Shown in pieces: positions 1 through 6,368 of a DNA stretch of 46,555 nt (the first letter of the stretch is position 1; the number at the start of each line of letters is the position of its first letter). Where the stretch lies: assembly GCA_035289205.1 (NCBI GenBank), contig DATDXV010000014.1:1-46555 (forward strand), written 5' to 3'. The DNA is from DATDXV01 sp035289205. Its GTDB lineage: Archaea > Aenigmatarchaeota > Aenigmatarchaeia > Aenigmatarchaeales > DATDXV01. Below the pieces are notes generated by a model. It was not told the origin of the DNA. It did no database searches and saw only the letters and a list, made by a program, of their open reading frames with translations. The position numbers were made by a program, and so were the translations under genes.

Positions 1-399
1 TATGATGCCATATCGGGCCCGCTTAGCTGCTATGATGGAAGCTATCTGATGAGGAAGAACTTCCGCATATGGGCAGATCTGTTCCCAAGGTTTCTTTCGA
101 AGTTCGGATATAACAACATATGGGGGGCAAACATGGCATTCAAAAGAGATGTACTGAAGAGATACAAGTTCGGAATTCGCTTCATGGAGGACTATAACAT
201 GAGCAGGCAGCTTAGGAGAAAGAAAGTGAACTTCACCAGAGAATTAACACTGCCAGTTTCTTCCAGAAGGTTTGCAAAAGGTTTTTACAGATTATGCTTC
301 AGATATTACATAGCGAATTATCTGAAGATGAAACTTTCAAAGAACCCTGAATACGAAGGCTATTTCTCAGAAACAGGCAGCTGGAAAAGGAAAGCGTAA
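1..399 (+). CDS. Glycosyltransferase family 2, C-terminal part (5'-truncated by window)
   Basis: The frame is open from base 1, so the gene begins outside the window; about 132 residues are visible. A segment with an Asn-Met pair followed by an acidic pair (Glu-Asp near visible residue 63) and then a Gln-Leu-Arg stretch resembles the part of GT2 enzymes after the DxD, where a conserved ED helps position the acceptor. The same region is present in the complete GT2 gene at 3880-4590. It probably transfers a sugar from a nucleotide-sugar donor to a lipid or glycan. Substrate cannot be read from the sequence. A Lys/Arg-rich tail ends 35 bases before tRNA-Thr. Confidence 0.6.
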   Translation, partial: YDAISGPLSCYDGSYLMRKNFRIWADLFPRFLSKFGYNNIWGANMAFKRDVLKRYKFGIRFMEDYNMSRQLRRKKVNFTRELTLPVSSRRFAKGFYRLCFRYYIANYLKMKLSKNPEYEGYFSETGSWKRKA

Positions 400-401
400 T
401 A

Positions 402-411
402 GTTTTAAAAG
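402..411 (+). promoter_or_regulatory. TATA-like box for tRNA-Thr
   Basis: GTTTTAAAAG lies about 28 bases upstream of the first base of tRNA-Thr, the normal archaeal TBP/TFB distance. The companion tRNA-Trp follows after a single base, so both are probably made from this promoter. Confidence 0.5.
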
Positions 412-434
412 CTACCCAGCATTATGATAGTTAT

Positions 435-543
435 GCCTCAGTGGCTCAGTCCGGTAGAGCGGCCGATCGCACAAGCGAGCCGAACCTTGTAAGGTTACCG
501 AGTGAGCGGCAGGTCGGGAGTTCGAATCTCTCCTGAGGCTCCA
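435..543 (+). tRNA. tRNA-Thr(TGT) with two predicted introns
   Basis: The acceptor stem GCCTCAG (435-441) pairs with CTGAGGC (533-539), followed by discriminator T540 and encoded CCA 541-543. The D stem GCTC/GAGC (444-447/457-460) and T arm (516-530) are regular. A normal anticodon arm appears only if two segments are removed: 466-484 (19 nt, between positions 30 and 31) and 492-504 (13 nt, canonical 37/38). The result is stem GCCGC/GCGGC with loop CTTGTAA, anticodon TGT. The U discriminator and the GCC...GGC acceptor ends fit archaeal tRNA-Thr. The spliced length is 77 nt including CCA. The exact splice points are my reading; the family call is firmer than the boundaries. Confidence 0.8.
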
Positions 544-544
544 T

Positions 545-683
545 GGGGTTGTCGTCCAATCAGGCTAAGATGTCTGAATAAGACATAGCAAACGGCGGTC
601 TCCAAATACATTTTGGAGAATTGAGCTCTCTGCTATGAAAGAGAAAACCGCTGATGCAGGTTCAAATCCTGCCAACCCCACCA
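545..683 (+). tRNA. tRNA-Trp(CCA) with two predicted introns
   Basis: The acceptor stem GGGGTTG (545-551) pairs with CAACCCC (673-679), then A680 and CCA 681-683. The T arm is 656-672. The anticodon stem GCGGT (595-599) pairs with ACCGC (647-651) around CT-CCA-A, with about 40 nt (606-645) inserted at the canonical 37/38 site. That insertion can pair with the anticodon loop (CTCCAAA 600-606 with TTTTGGAG 610-617 region). A second insertion of about 22 nt sits in the 3' strand of the D stem (around 570-592) and carries a 6-bp hairpin, ATGTCT/AGACAT, with a 5-nt loop. Removing both gives a regular 77-nt tRNA with CCA. The D-arm splice point is ambiguous by one or two bases. Confidence 0.8.
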
Positions 684-691
684 ATCATTCT

Positions 692-1756
692 TCAGAACAG
701 CAGTCCCCATGTATGCTCCGTGTTGCCAACCACACTGCCGAGCTTCTCCTTGGATATGACTTTGTCCCCGTCCCTAAGCTCGAACTCCTCCAGAACAGTC
801 GGGTACTCGTTGTAGAATAACTTTGTATTGAAACTGGCCAGGAGCGGCTGTTTGAAGTCCCATAGGGCTCTGCTATATGCCCTCAATTTCATGCGCAGCG
901 TTCTGTTTTTCTCCTTGGCAACAACCGTAAACAATGGAAGGCCGTTCTCGACTGTTTTCTTGACAGAGACCTTTGAAAAGGTATAGCACTCCTTGTCGGG
1001 CTCGTAAAAAAACTTCAGTGTGCCGTAAATAGGGATGCCCCCCCTGTTAAAGAAGCTCTCCTCCTTGTCAGTTCTGCGAAAACATGGGATGCCTATGTAC
1101 GGGACAAAATACTCTATGTAAGACCCATTGGAAGAATGGAACATCCCCCAATACCATGGCATAGAAGGCACCTTCATCCTGACCTTCTGGAAATGCGCGG
1201 TGCCACTTACCTTCCTTTTTTTGTTGCCTTCCACTATCTCCCCCTCGAACTTTGTCCCATATATCTTAAAGACATCATAGCCAAACCTCCCAATATATTT
1301 GTCAGCCTTCCGGCGCCCCTCTGACATGAAGTCTGTCCAGTCCTTGATGTTGAAACGGAACTTTGTCTTTCCATTATTTATCGCCACAGAGCTGTTTTTC
1401 CCGCCTTTGAAGAAGATGCTCCTGTCCAGATTCGTTATGATGTTTTTATCCAGATACAGGTCAGAATCCTCCAGGATCATAGGCATTATCATCTTTTCCC
1501 CGTCGAAATACCATGCAGCGACCATTCCGCCAAACTTGAAGGCTTTTCCGTCTCTCTGCAGACCCTTCCTTCTCCAGAGGTAGTCATTAACGAATATCTT
1601 CTCGCACTCCTTTGTAGACCAGAGAATCATAAGCTGTTCGGATTTCTCCGGGGTCTTTCCAGGAATGAAAAATAGCCACCACCACCAATCCCATCCGACC
1701 CTATTTGCACTGTTGCCTATGTCAACATTCCATATGTCATCATCAATAGGTCTCAT
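692..1756 (-). CDS. Unknown protein, beta-rich and tryptophan-rich (354 aa)
   Basis: I do not recognise this protein with confidence. Near the N-terminus is an aromatic cluster (Asp-Trp-Trp-Trp-Trp, about residues 23-27), and the rest alternates hydrophobic and charged residues with many Trp, Tyr and Phe, as expected of an antiparallel beta protein. The general look recalls the lipocalin-like CrtC/AttH or tocopherol-cyclase-like group, but no signature motif settles that. There is no signal peptide and no long membrane helix. The start at 1756 is preceded by a TATA-like TTTATAAAG near 1785-1795. Its 3' end faces the tRNA pair. The single-copy context gives no functional hint. Confidence 0.55.
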   Translation of the reverse strand: MRPIDDDIWNVDIGNSANRVGWDWWWWLFFIPGKTPEKSEQLMILWSTKECEKIFVNDYLWRRKGLQRDGKAFKFGGMVAAWYFDGEKMIMPMILEDSDLYLDKNIITNLDRSIFFKGGKNSSVAINNGKTKFRFNIKDWTDFMSEGRRKADKYIGRFGYDVFKIYGTKFEGEIVEGNKKRKVSGTAHFQKVRMKVPSMPWYWGMFHSSNGSYIEYFVPYIGIPCFRRTDKEESFFNRGGIPIYGTLKFFYEPDKECYTFSKVSVKKTVENGLPLFTVVAKEKNRTLRMKLRAYSRALWDFKQPLLASFNTKLFYNEYPTVLEEFELRDGDKVISKEKLGSVVGNTEHTWGLLF

Positions 1757-1815
1757 ATACCAACACTACTAGACTTCACTATTAGTCTTTATAAATATTC
1801 TGAATAGGGTTATCA

Positions 1816-2667
1816 TTAAAAAAGGGATGCTAGGTACATGTTTGCAGAACGGAACGGCTCAACTGGCGACAGAAGCAGTAGCAGATTAAAGAATACAAAT
1901 ATGAGTATAACAAAGACTATTCCGCCCTTAAGCTTGCCATAGAAGTCTTTAGTGCGCATCATTAGCAAGGGAAAGAGGAATACCAGGGAAACACCTATCA
2001 GGGGCAGCCTGTACAGCTTGTATGAATACAACGAAACAAGGTAAAACACCACAGCAGACGCAAATAACAGAACTGACCTCTTTTTCCTAAGACTGTCCAA
2101 ATCTATATTCTTCTTGTAAACAAAATAGGAAAGCGTATAGGCAGATGACATGAAAAATACCATAAAGTATGGGATATCCAGAAGACTGCCTCCCAGCACA
2201 AACCATCCCGCAGAGAATTTGATGGATTCTATGAAGAAGAGGTTGACGAGTCCAAGAAGAGAATACTTAAGGCCCAGCGGCCTGTAGGAATGGAGGAAGT
2301 TCAAGAAGACGCACAATACAACAAGAGAGGCGAATGCGATATTGACCAAGAAGCTCATGGAGAGCCCCAACAGGAGATAAAGGAACATCCTTGCAGACTG
2401 CTCCTGAACGCTGATATCCCCTCTTGCCAGCGGCTTTGTCGCCTTCTTTACAGGATCCTGCGAGTCTTCCTTGAGGTCCTGTATGTCGTTCAGGCTGTAT
2501 GCAGACTGATAAGCCAGGAGAAATCCTAGGGAGGCAATTGCTATAAGAAGATAGTCTGCAGGAACGCCTGTAGCTATGAAAAGACTTAGTCCTATGAAAA
2601 ACTGAAAGAAGTTTCTAACTATGCTAACCTTGTGAATGTCCCTGATGACATAATCCATGATGTTCAT
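1816..2667 (-). CDS. UbiA-family prenyltransferase
   Basis: This is an integral membrane protein of 283 aa with about seven to nine hydrophobic helices. After the second helix comes the UbiA Mg-diphosphate motif: N60 D61, D64, D68 and D71, then Lys-Pro-Leu-Ala-Arg-Gly. The second Asp-rich motif is represented only by a short Asp-Leu-Asp stretch after the middle helices, so substrate cannot be assigned. The family includes digeranylgeranylglyceryl-phosphate synthase (archaeal lipids), quinone prenyltransferases and decaprenyl-phosphate phosphoribosyltransferase. The spacing NDxxDxxxDxxDP fits the last type as well as any. A purine-rich AAGGA about 10 bases upstream of the start could be a ribosome binding site. 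Confidence 0.8.
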   Translation of the reverse strand: MNIMDYVIRDIHKVSIVRNFFQFFIGLSLFIATGVPADYLLIAIASLGFLLAYQSAYSLNDIQDLKEDSQDPVKKATKPLARGDISVQEQSARMFLYLLLGLSMSFLVNIAFASLVVLCVFLNFLHSYRPLGLKYSLLGLVNLFFIESIKFSAGWFVLGGSLLDIPYFMVFFMSSAYTLSYFVYKKNIDLDSLRKKRSVLLFASAVVFYLVSLYSYKLYRLPLIGVSLVFLFPLLMMRTKDFYGKLKGGIVFVILIFVFFNLLLLLSPVEPFRSANMYLASLF

Positions 2668-2705
2668 AGCGCTCTTTCCTTCAGTTGATTATTTTGGCTC
2701 ATTTT

Positions 2706-2715
2706 CTATTTAAAC
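2706..2715 (+). promoter_or_regulatory. TATA-like box for the comB-like gene
   Basis: CTATTTAAAC is centred 25 bases upstream of the ATG at 2736, so the transcript would be leaderless. Confidence 0.5.
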
Positions 2716-2735
2716 ACAGATAGATCAGTAATAAA

Positions 2736-3440
2736 ATGGACATAACTACATCTGTAGGTAATTTCAAGAAGGCAGACTCCTTTGTTGCGGTTGATGTGCT
2801 GAGGGCGAGCGCAACCATCTGCTACGGACTGAAGGGCGGTGTAAAGAGCTTCAGGCTTGTGAAGGATCTGGGAAGCGCTTTGAGCACGCCAAAAGGAAAA
2901 TACCTCAGGATAGGGGAGAAGCATGGCATGAAGGTAAGAGGCCTGGACATTGCGAATTCGCCGAGGGAGATCACTGAAAGGAATGTAAAGGGGAGGGAAG
3001 CGGTTTTCTATTCTGACAACCTTGCAAGAGTTTTGAGCTCTTATGGAGGCGGCAAAACTGTCTTCATAGGAACTTTCTGCAACGCAAAGGCGCTTGCAAA
3101 GGTGCTGAAGAGATATGGTTCTGTCAACTTCGTAGCATGCACATACAGAAGATTGGGTCCGCTCTTTTTCTGGGAGGACCTGATAGGCATAGGGAAAATA
3201 ATTCATGAACTAAGCAAGCTGGAAAGGCTCGAATTGGACAGGCTTTCCTCATTCTGCCTGAATGCATACAGGCGCTTGGGAAGGGCAGCGCTGCTCCTGT
3301 GCCCAAATGTCTACTACACAGCGCTGATAGCAGGCGTAAGGGAGATAGAGCTGGCCACGGAAGAAAACAACATAGACATAGTACCAGCCTGCATCAGCAA
3401 AGAGGGGGGCATAATGGTAAAACCCTCTAACATGAAATGA
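2736..3440 (+). CDS. ComB-like 2-phosphosulfolactate phosphatase family protein
   Basis: At 234 aa it has the usual length of the ComB family. Family landmarks in order: VDVLRAS-A-T near residue 20, an Asn-Ser-Pro-Arg-Glu segment near residue 75, a Thr/Cys-Asn turn near residue 112 and a Trp-Glu-Asp-Leu segment followed by a Gly-Ile-Gly helix near residue 150. ComB removes phosphate from 2-phosphosulfolactate in coenzyme M synthesis and needs Mg. No other coenzyme M gene is visible nearby, so the substrate may differ here. Homology is fairly clear; the reaction is inferred. Confidence 0.75.
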   Translation: MDITTSVGNFKKADSFVAVDVLRASATICYGLKGGVKSFRLVKDLGSALSTPKGKYLRIGEKHGMKVRGLDIANSPREITERNVKGREAVFYSDNLARVLSSYGGGKTVFIGTFCNAKALAKVLKRYGSVNFVACTYRRLGPLFFWEDLIGIGKIIHELSKLERLELDRLSSFCLNAYRRLGRAALLLCPNVYYTALIAGVREIELATEENNIDIVPACISKEGGIMVKPSNMK

Positions 3441-3467
3441 TTTAAATGGTTGCATTAAATTATATGC

Positions 3468-3878
3468 ATGGCGGACCAATGCGTTTTTTGCATGATAGCA
3501 GGGGGGAAGATACCTTCAGCAAAGGTGTACGAAGACAGCCAATTTTTTGCATTTCTGGACATAAATCCCGTGAATAAGGGGCACACACTGCTAATAACGA
3601 AGAGACATGCCGCAACGCTCTTTGAGCTGAACCAGCAGGAGCTGCAAAACATGGGTATTCTTATTCAAAGCATAGCAAAGGGGGTTTACAGGGCAACAAA
3701 GCCAGAAGGAATTAAGATTGAGCAGAGAAATGGAAGGGCGGCTGGGCAGGTTGTTGATCATGTTCATTTTCACATTGTTCCTAGATACAACGGAGACAGC
3801 GAACATAAAACAACCAAATACTCCAGCCCTCAGGAAGCGGAACAGCTTGCAAGGGCCATAGCCAATAACCTTCACTAG
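3468..3878 (+). CDS. HIT-family nucleotide hydrolase/transferase
   Basis: The 136-aa protein shows the histidine-triad signature His-Val-His-Phe-His at 98-102, the active-site HxHxH of HIT enzymes, and a Cys-x2-Cys pair at residues 5 and 8 that can bind zinc with downstream histidines. Family members hydrolyse nucleoside phosphoramidates or dinucleoside polyphosphates. The TATA-like GATTTAAATGG at 3439-3449 sits 24 bases before the ATG, so it likely has its own leaderless transcript even though the comB-like gene ends just 27 bases earlier. The exact substrate is unknown. Confidence 0.9.
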   Translation: MADQCVFCMIAGGKIPSAKVYEDSQFFAFLDINPVNKGHTLLITKRHAATLFELNQQELQNMGILIQSIAKGVYRATKPEGIKIEQRNGRAAGQVVDHVHFHIVPRYNGDSEHKTTKYSSPQEAEQLARAIANNLH

Positions 3879-3879
3879 A

Positions 3880-4590
3880 CTATTTCTTGGCGCTTCTTAT
3901 GGGGGGATACGCTGGCTGGAGCTTAAGATATTTTATGTACAGATATCCCAGCGGCCATGCGTTTAACTGTTTCAGCAAATTCCATTTCTGAAGCCTTCTG
4001 GAAGAAGTTATGGCAAAGGTGCTCTTCAGGTAGTCTATTCTGCCCAGCTTCTTTAGTCTCTGCCCAAGGTGAATATCTTCTGCAACTTTAAGATTCTCAG
4101 GAAAGCCCCCTGCTTCAAAGAATGCATTGCGCTTGCAGGCGAAGCAGACAGCATAGATGGGCTGGAGCTTAGCTCTTTTCAGCGCCCTGTAAACATATGT
4201 AGAAGCCAAATACAGAATGTTTTTCTGGTAGCTGTCGCAAAGCAGGGGGACATTGAGCCCTATGACTCGCCTATGCTTTTGGAAATAATCATAGACCTCG
4301 CTCAGAACATTTGGCAAAAGCACGGTGTCTGCATCAAGAAATAAGAGCAGATCTCCCTTCGCTGCTGCAGCCCCTGCATTGCGACCAGCAGAAACGCCCA
4401 TCTTCTTAGTCACAATGACTCTGTCAGCATGCTTCCTTGCAATTCTGGCAGTATTGTCCTTGCTGCTGCTATCTGAGACTATAATCTCATACTTCTTTTC
4501 GAAGTCCTGGTTTCTGGCAGAAGCAAGGGTATATTCGATAAACTTTCCCTCGTTAAGCGTGGGTATGACAACGGATATCGCTGGTTTCAT
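3880..4590 (-). CDS. Glycosyltransferase family 2
   Basis: The 236-aa protein has an N-terminal GT-A fold: Ser-Val-Val-Ile-Pro-Thr-Leu-Asn-Glu at residues 6-14, Ser-Asp-Ser at 39-41, a DxD motif (Asp-Ala-Asp 86-88) that binds metal and nucleotide-sugar, and an acidic Glu-Asp at 171-172 for the acceptor step. A longer reading frame reaches 4797 but would run through tRNA-Gly and has no GT2 sequence there, so the ATG at 4590 is chosen. A TATA-like box 24 bases upstream (4609-4617) supports it. The substrate is not readable; it is related to the truncated gene at 1-399. Confidence 0.9.
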   Translation of the reverse strand: MKPAISVVIPTLNEGKFIEYTLASARNQDFEKKYEIIVSDSSSKDNTARIARKHADRVIVTKKMGVSAGRNAGAAAAKGDLLLFLDADTVLLPNVLSEVYDYFQKHRRVIGLNVPLLCDSYQKNILYLASTYVYRALKRAKLQPIYAVCFACKRNAFFEAGGFPENLKVAEDIHLGQRLKKLGRIDYLKSTFAITSSRRLQKWNLLKQLNAWPLGYLYIKYLKLQPAYPPIRSAKK

Positions 4591-4608
4591 AATTAGATTA
4601 GATTTCCG

Positions 4609-4626
4609 ATATATAAGCTTTTTAAC
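4609..4626. promoter_or_regulatory. Divergent TATA-like region, GT2 gene and tRNA-Gly
   Basis: GATATATAAG is centred about 24 bases from the minus-strand ATG at 4590. The overlapping CTTTTTAAC is centred about 29 bases before tRNA-Gly at 4650. The two core promoters almost coincide. Confidence 0.45.
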
Positions 4627-4649
4627 TTTCTCCAATTCAATATGAGCAA

Positions 4650-4736
4650 GCGCCAGTAGTCTAGCGGCAGGATACGAGCTTGCCAATTCGCAGCAAACAG
4701 TTCGCGACCCGAGTTCAAATCTCGGCTGGCGCACCA
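4650..4736 (+). tRNA. tRNA-Gly(GCC) with a 13-nt intron
   Basis: The acceptor GCGCCAG (4650-4656) pairs with CTGGCGC (4726-4732), then A4733 and encoded CCA. The T arm is 4709-4725. The anticodon stem CGAGC (4675-4679) pairs with GTTCG (4700-4704) and the loop reads TT-GCC-A then A4699 after removing 4686-4698 (13 nt) at the canonical 37/38 site. The D arm GTC/GAT with loop containing GG matches archaeal tRNA-Gly. Confidence 0.85.
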
Positions 4737-4769
4737 TGTGATTTTTTGAGGAGAGAGAGATTCTACAAG

Positions 4770-4997
4770 ATGAAAGGGGAGAGGAGGCAGATAGCAAAGG
4801 AAAGAATAAACATACTTCTTTCCCAGACAGCCAAAATGCCGGAGAAGAGGGAGAGATACACCGAACTGATAGGACTGTTCTGCAAGAGATACAACATACC
4901 GATCCCCGGAGAGGTGGAAAGCTCTCTCTGCAAAAGATGCTTCAACCTACTCTCCAAGTGCAAATGCAAGAAAAAGAGCAAACCAAAAAGCTTTTAA
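4770..4997 (+). CDS. rnp4: RNase P protein component 4 (Rpp21 family), short form
   Basis: RNase P trims the 5' leader of pre-tRNAs; this subunit binds the RNA partner with component 3. The 75-aa product matches the archaeal family in its first half: an Ile-Ala-Lys-Glu-Arg-Ile-Asn-Ile-Leu helix at about 8-16, an Arg-Tyr-x-Glu-Leu helix, and Cys-Lys-Arg-Cys at about 54-57. Usual members are about 100-120 aa with a second zinc Cys pair about 25-30 residues later. Here the protein ends after a Cys-Lys-Cys and a lysine tail. The longer frame from 4680 runs through tRNA-Gly, so the ATG at 4770, preceded by GAGGAGAG, is preferred. It lies 23 bases before rps19e. Confidence 0.65.
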   Translation: MKGERRQIAKERINILLSQTAKMPEKRERYTELIGLFCKRYNIPIPGEVESSLCKRCFNLLSKCKCKKKSKPKSF

Positions 4998-5020
4998 GCC
5001 TCGCTGGATATAGAGGTGTC

Positions 5021-5440
5021 ATGTCAGTTAAAGACGCGGAGCCGTCTTCCGCAATTAAAAGACTGGCGGAAGAGCTGAAGAAAAAGGGGGAAATAAAGCC
5101 TCCGGAATGGAGCAAATTCGTGAAGACAGGGGTTTCCGCAGAGAGGCCGCCCCAGCAATTAGACTGGTGGTACCTGAGAGGCGCGGCTATTCTGAGAAAA
5201 ATCTACCTTAATGGACCCCTTGGGGTGCAGAGGCTGAGGACTGTTTACGGTTCAAAAAGGAGAAGGGGGGTAAGGCCTGCGCATCATATGAAAGCGGGGG
5301 GGAAGATCATACGTTTAATGCTCCAGCAGCTTGAAAAGGAAGGACTTGTCACCAAGGTGGATAAACCAAGGAAGGGAAGGGTAATAACAGCGAAAGGACA
5401 GAGCGCTGTTGACAGGGCGAGCACATGGAAAGCTCAGTAG
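5021..5440 (+). CDS. rps19e: 30S ribosomal protein S19e
   Basis: The 139-aa protein has the S19e core: Lys-Pro-Pro-Glu-Trp near residue 29, Asp-Trp-Trp-Tyr-Leu-Arg near 49, Gly-Pro-Leu-Gly-Val near 66 and a Gly-Gly-Lys-Ile-Ile-Arg helix near 92. These build the winged-helix fold found in archaeal and eukaryotic small subunits. The start at 5021 follows a GAGGTG ribosome binding site at 5013-5018; upstream in-frame codons extend into rnp4 and lack family sequence. It heads the classic archaeal string rps19e, PDCD5-like, rpl39e, rpl31e. Confidence 0.95.
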   Translation: MSVKDAEPSSAIKRLAEELKKKGEIKPPEWSKFVKTGVSAERPPQQLDWWYLRGAAILRKIYLNGPLGVQRLRTVYGSKRRRGVRPAHHMKAGGKIIRLMLQQLEKEGLVTKVDKPRKGRVITAKGQSAVDRASTWKAQ

Positions 5441-5682
5441 CAGAACAGATGGAGCTGGAGAGATTAAAAAAGGTCATCCTCGGAAAGATACTTTCAAAGG
5501 AAGCCGTTGAGCGGCTGGGGAGGCTGAGAGCTGTGAACAACCCGATTGTCCCGCAGCTCGAGATGTACCTGATACAGCTTTACCAGAGCGGACAGCTGAA
5601 GGAGACAATAACAGACGAGAAATTGAAGCAGATACTCTCTGTCCTGACCTCGGGAAGAAAAACAAGCATAAGGCGTATATAA
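5425..5682 (+). CDS. DNA-binding protein of the PDCD5/TFAR19 family
   Basis: The 85-aa product contains the family helices: an Ile-Leu-x-x-Glu-Ala-x-Glu-Arg-Leu-x-Arg-Leu segment near residues 23-36, a helix with Leu-Glu-Met-Tyr-Leu-Ile, and a Thr-Asp-Glu-Lys-Leu-Lys-x-Ile-Leu segment near 64-74. Archaeal relatives are DNA-binding three-helix bundles of about 110 aa; this one lacks part of the usual charged N-terminal arm. It overlaps rps19e by 16 bases and its stop overlaps the rpl39e start (TAATG), so translation is likely coupled. Confidence 0.9.
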   Translation: MESSVAEQMELERLKKVILGKILSKEAVERLGRLRAVNNPIVPQLEMYLIQLYQSGQLKETITDEKLKQILSVLTSGRKTSIRRI

Positions 5683-5849
5683 TGGGATCAACAAAAGTTT
5701 TGGGAAGGAAAATAAGGCTGATAGCCAGGGCAAAGATCAAGGCAGCGCCCAGGTGGGCTGACATAAGGAAATTCGGGAAGAGGGCAAGGTCAAGGAGGAT
5801 AAGGGTTCACGAAACGAAGCACTGGAGAAGAGGAAGACTGAAGGTGTAA
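5682..5849 (+). CDS. rpl39e: 50S ribosomal protein L39e
   Basis: This tiny 55-aa, Arg/Lys-rich protein has the pattern Lys-Ala-Ala-Pro-Arg-Trp near residues 20-25 and ends with a His-Trp-Arg-Arg-Gly-Arg-Leu-Lys-Val tail, characteristic of L39e, which lines the peptide exit tunnel. The ATG overlaps the preceding stop by one base; rpl31e starts three bases after the stop. It sits in the conserved archaeal order between the PDCD5-like gene and rpl31e. Confidence 0.95.
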   Translation: MGSTKVLGRKIRLIARAKIKAAPRWADIRKFGKRARSRRIRVHETKHWRRGRLKV

Positions 5850-5851
5850 AC

Positions 5852-6295
5852 ATGGAGGAAAAAGTTTTCACAATACCGTTGAGACATGTTTTTGAGGGGA
5901 GCAGGCTGAAGAGAGCGAAGAGGGCCATAACTGCTGTAAGGACATTCTTGACAAAGCACATGAAAGCTGAGGATGTTTCTGTAGGAAAATCCATCAACGA
6001 GGCTATATGGGCAAGAGGAATACAGAAGCCGCCCCGCAGAGTTAGGGTTCATGCTATAAAGGATGGAGATGTCATCTTCTCCGAACTCATTGGCGTTGAG
6101 ATAAAGACCCCCTCCAAGGAGCAGAAGGAGAAGAAGGGGGAGAAGGACAAGAAGAAAGATGAAAAGATCAAGGAAAAGAGAAAGATGATGAAACAGCTTA
6201 CAACACAGCAGAAACTCGAAAAAGAACAAGGCATAGAAGTCGAGAAGAAGGAAGAGAAAGCTGGCGAGGGTCTTAAGCAGGAGAAATCCGCCTAA
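5852..6295 (+). CDS. rpl31e: 50S ribosomal protein L31e with long charged C-terminal tail
   Basis: Residues 1-85 are a complete L31e: a Phe-Thr-Ile-Pro-Leu-Arg start, the Arg-Ala-Lys-Arg-Ala helix, Ile-Asn-Glu-Ala-Ile-Trp-Ala-Arg-Gly, and the Pro-Arg-Arg-Val-Arg-Val strand. L31e sits near the tunnel exit of the large subunit. A further 60 or so residues of almost pure Lys/Glu, predicted helical, follow; archaeal L31e is usually about 80-90 aa. The next gene in the usual order (tif6) is displaced by a toxin-antitoxin insertion. Confidence 0.95.
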   Translation: MEEKVFTIPLRHVFEGSRLKRAKRAITAVRTFLTKHMKAEDVSVGKSINEAIWARGIQKPPRRVRVHAIKDGDVIFSELIGVEIKTPSKEQKEKKGEKDKKKDEKIKEKRKMMKQLTTQQKLEKEQGIEVEKKEEKAGEGLKQEKSA

Positions 6296-6337
6296 AATCT
6301 ATTTTTAGACAGACATTCTGAATTATCCAAAAGACAC

Positions 6338-6346
6338 CTTTATAAG
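6338..6346 (+). promoter_or_regulatory. TATA-like box for the antitoxin gene
   Basis: CTTTATAAG is centred 26 bases before the ATG at 6369, so the toxin-antitoxin pair has its own promoter inside the ribosomal gene string. Confidence 0.5.
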
Positions 6347-6368
6347 CTTTGGGAAAATAAATCTATAT

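Noticed and set aside
600..655. C/D box guide RNA inside the tRNA-Trp intron, as in euryarchaea
   Set aside because: CTGA-like boxes can be found but no convincing RUGAUGA box with proper spacing and guide sequence.
4680..4769. Upstream extension of the rnp4 frame
   Set aside because: It overlaps tRNA-Gly, and the family N-terminus aligns with the ATG at 4770.
4591..4797. N-terminal extension of the GT2 frame up to 4797
   Set aside because: It runs antisense through tRNA-Gly and has no GT2 sequence; a TATA-like box supports the start at 4590.
4937..5020. Longer start for rps19e at 4937
   Set aside because: The added residues overlap rnp4 and do not match S19e; GAGGTG before 5021 fits a ribosome binding site.
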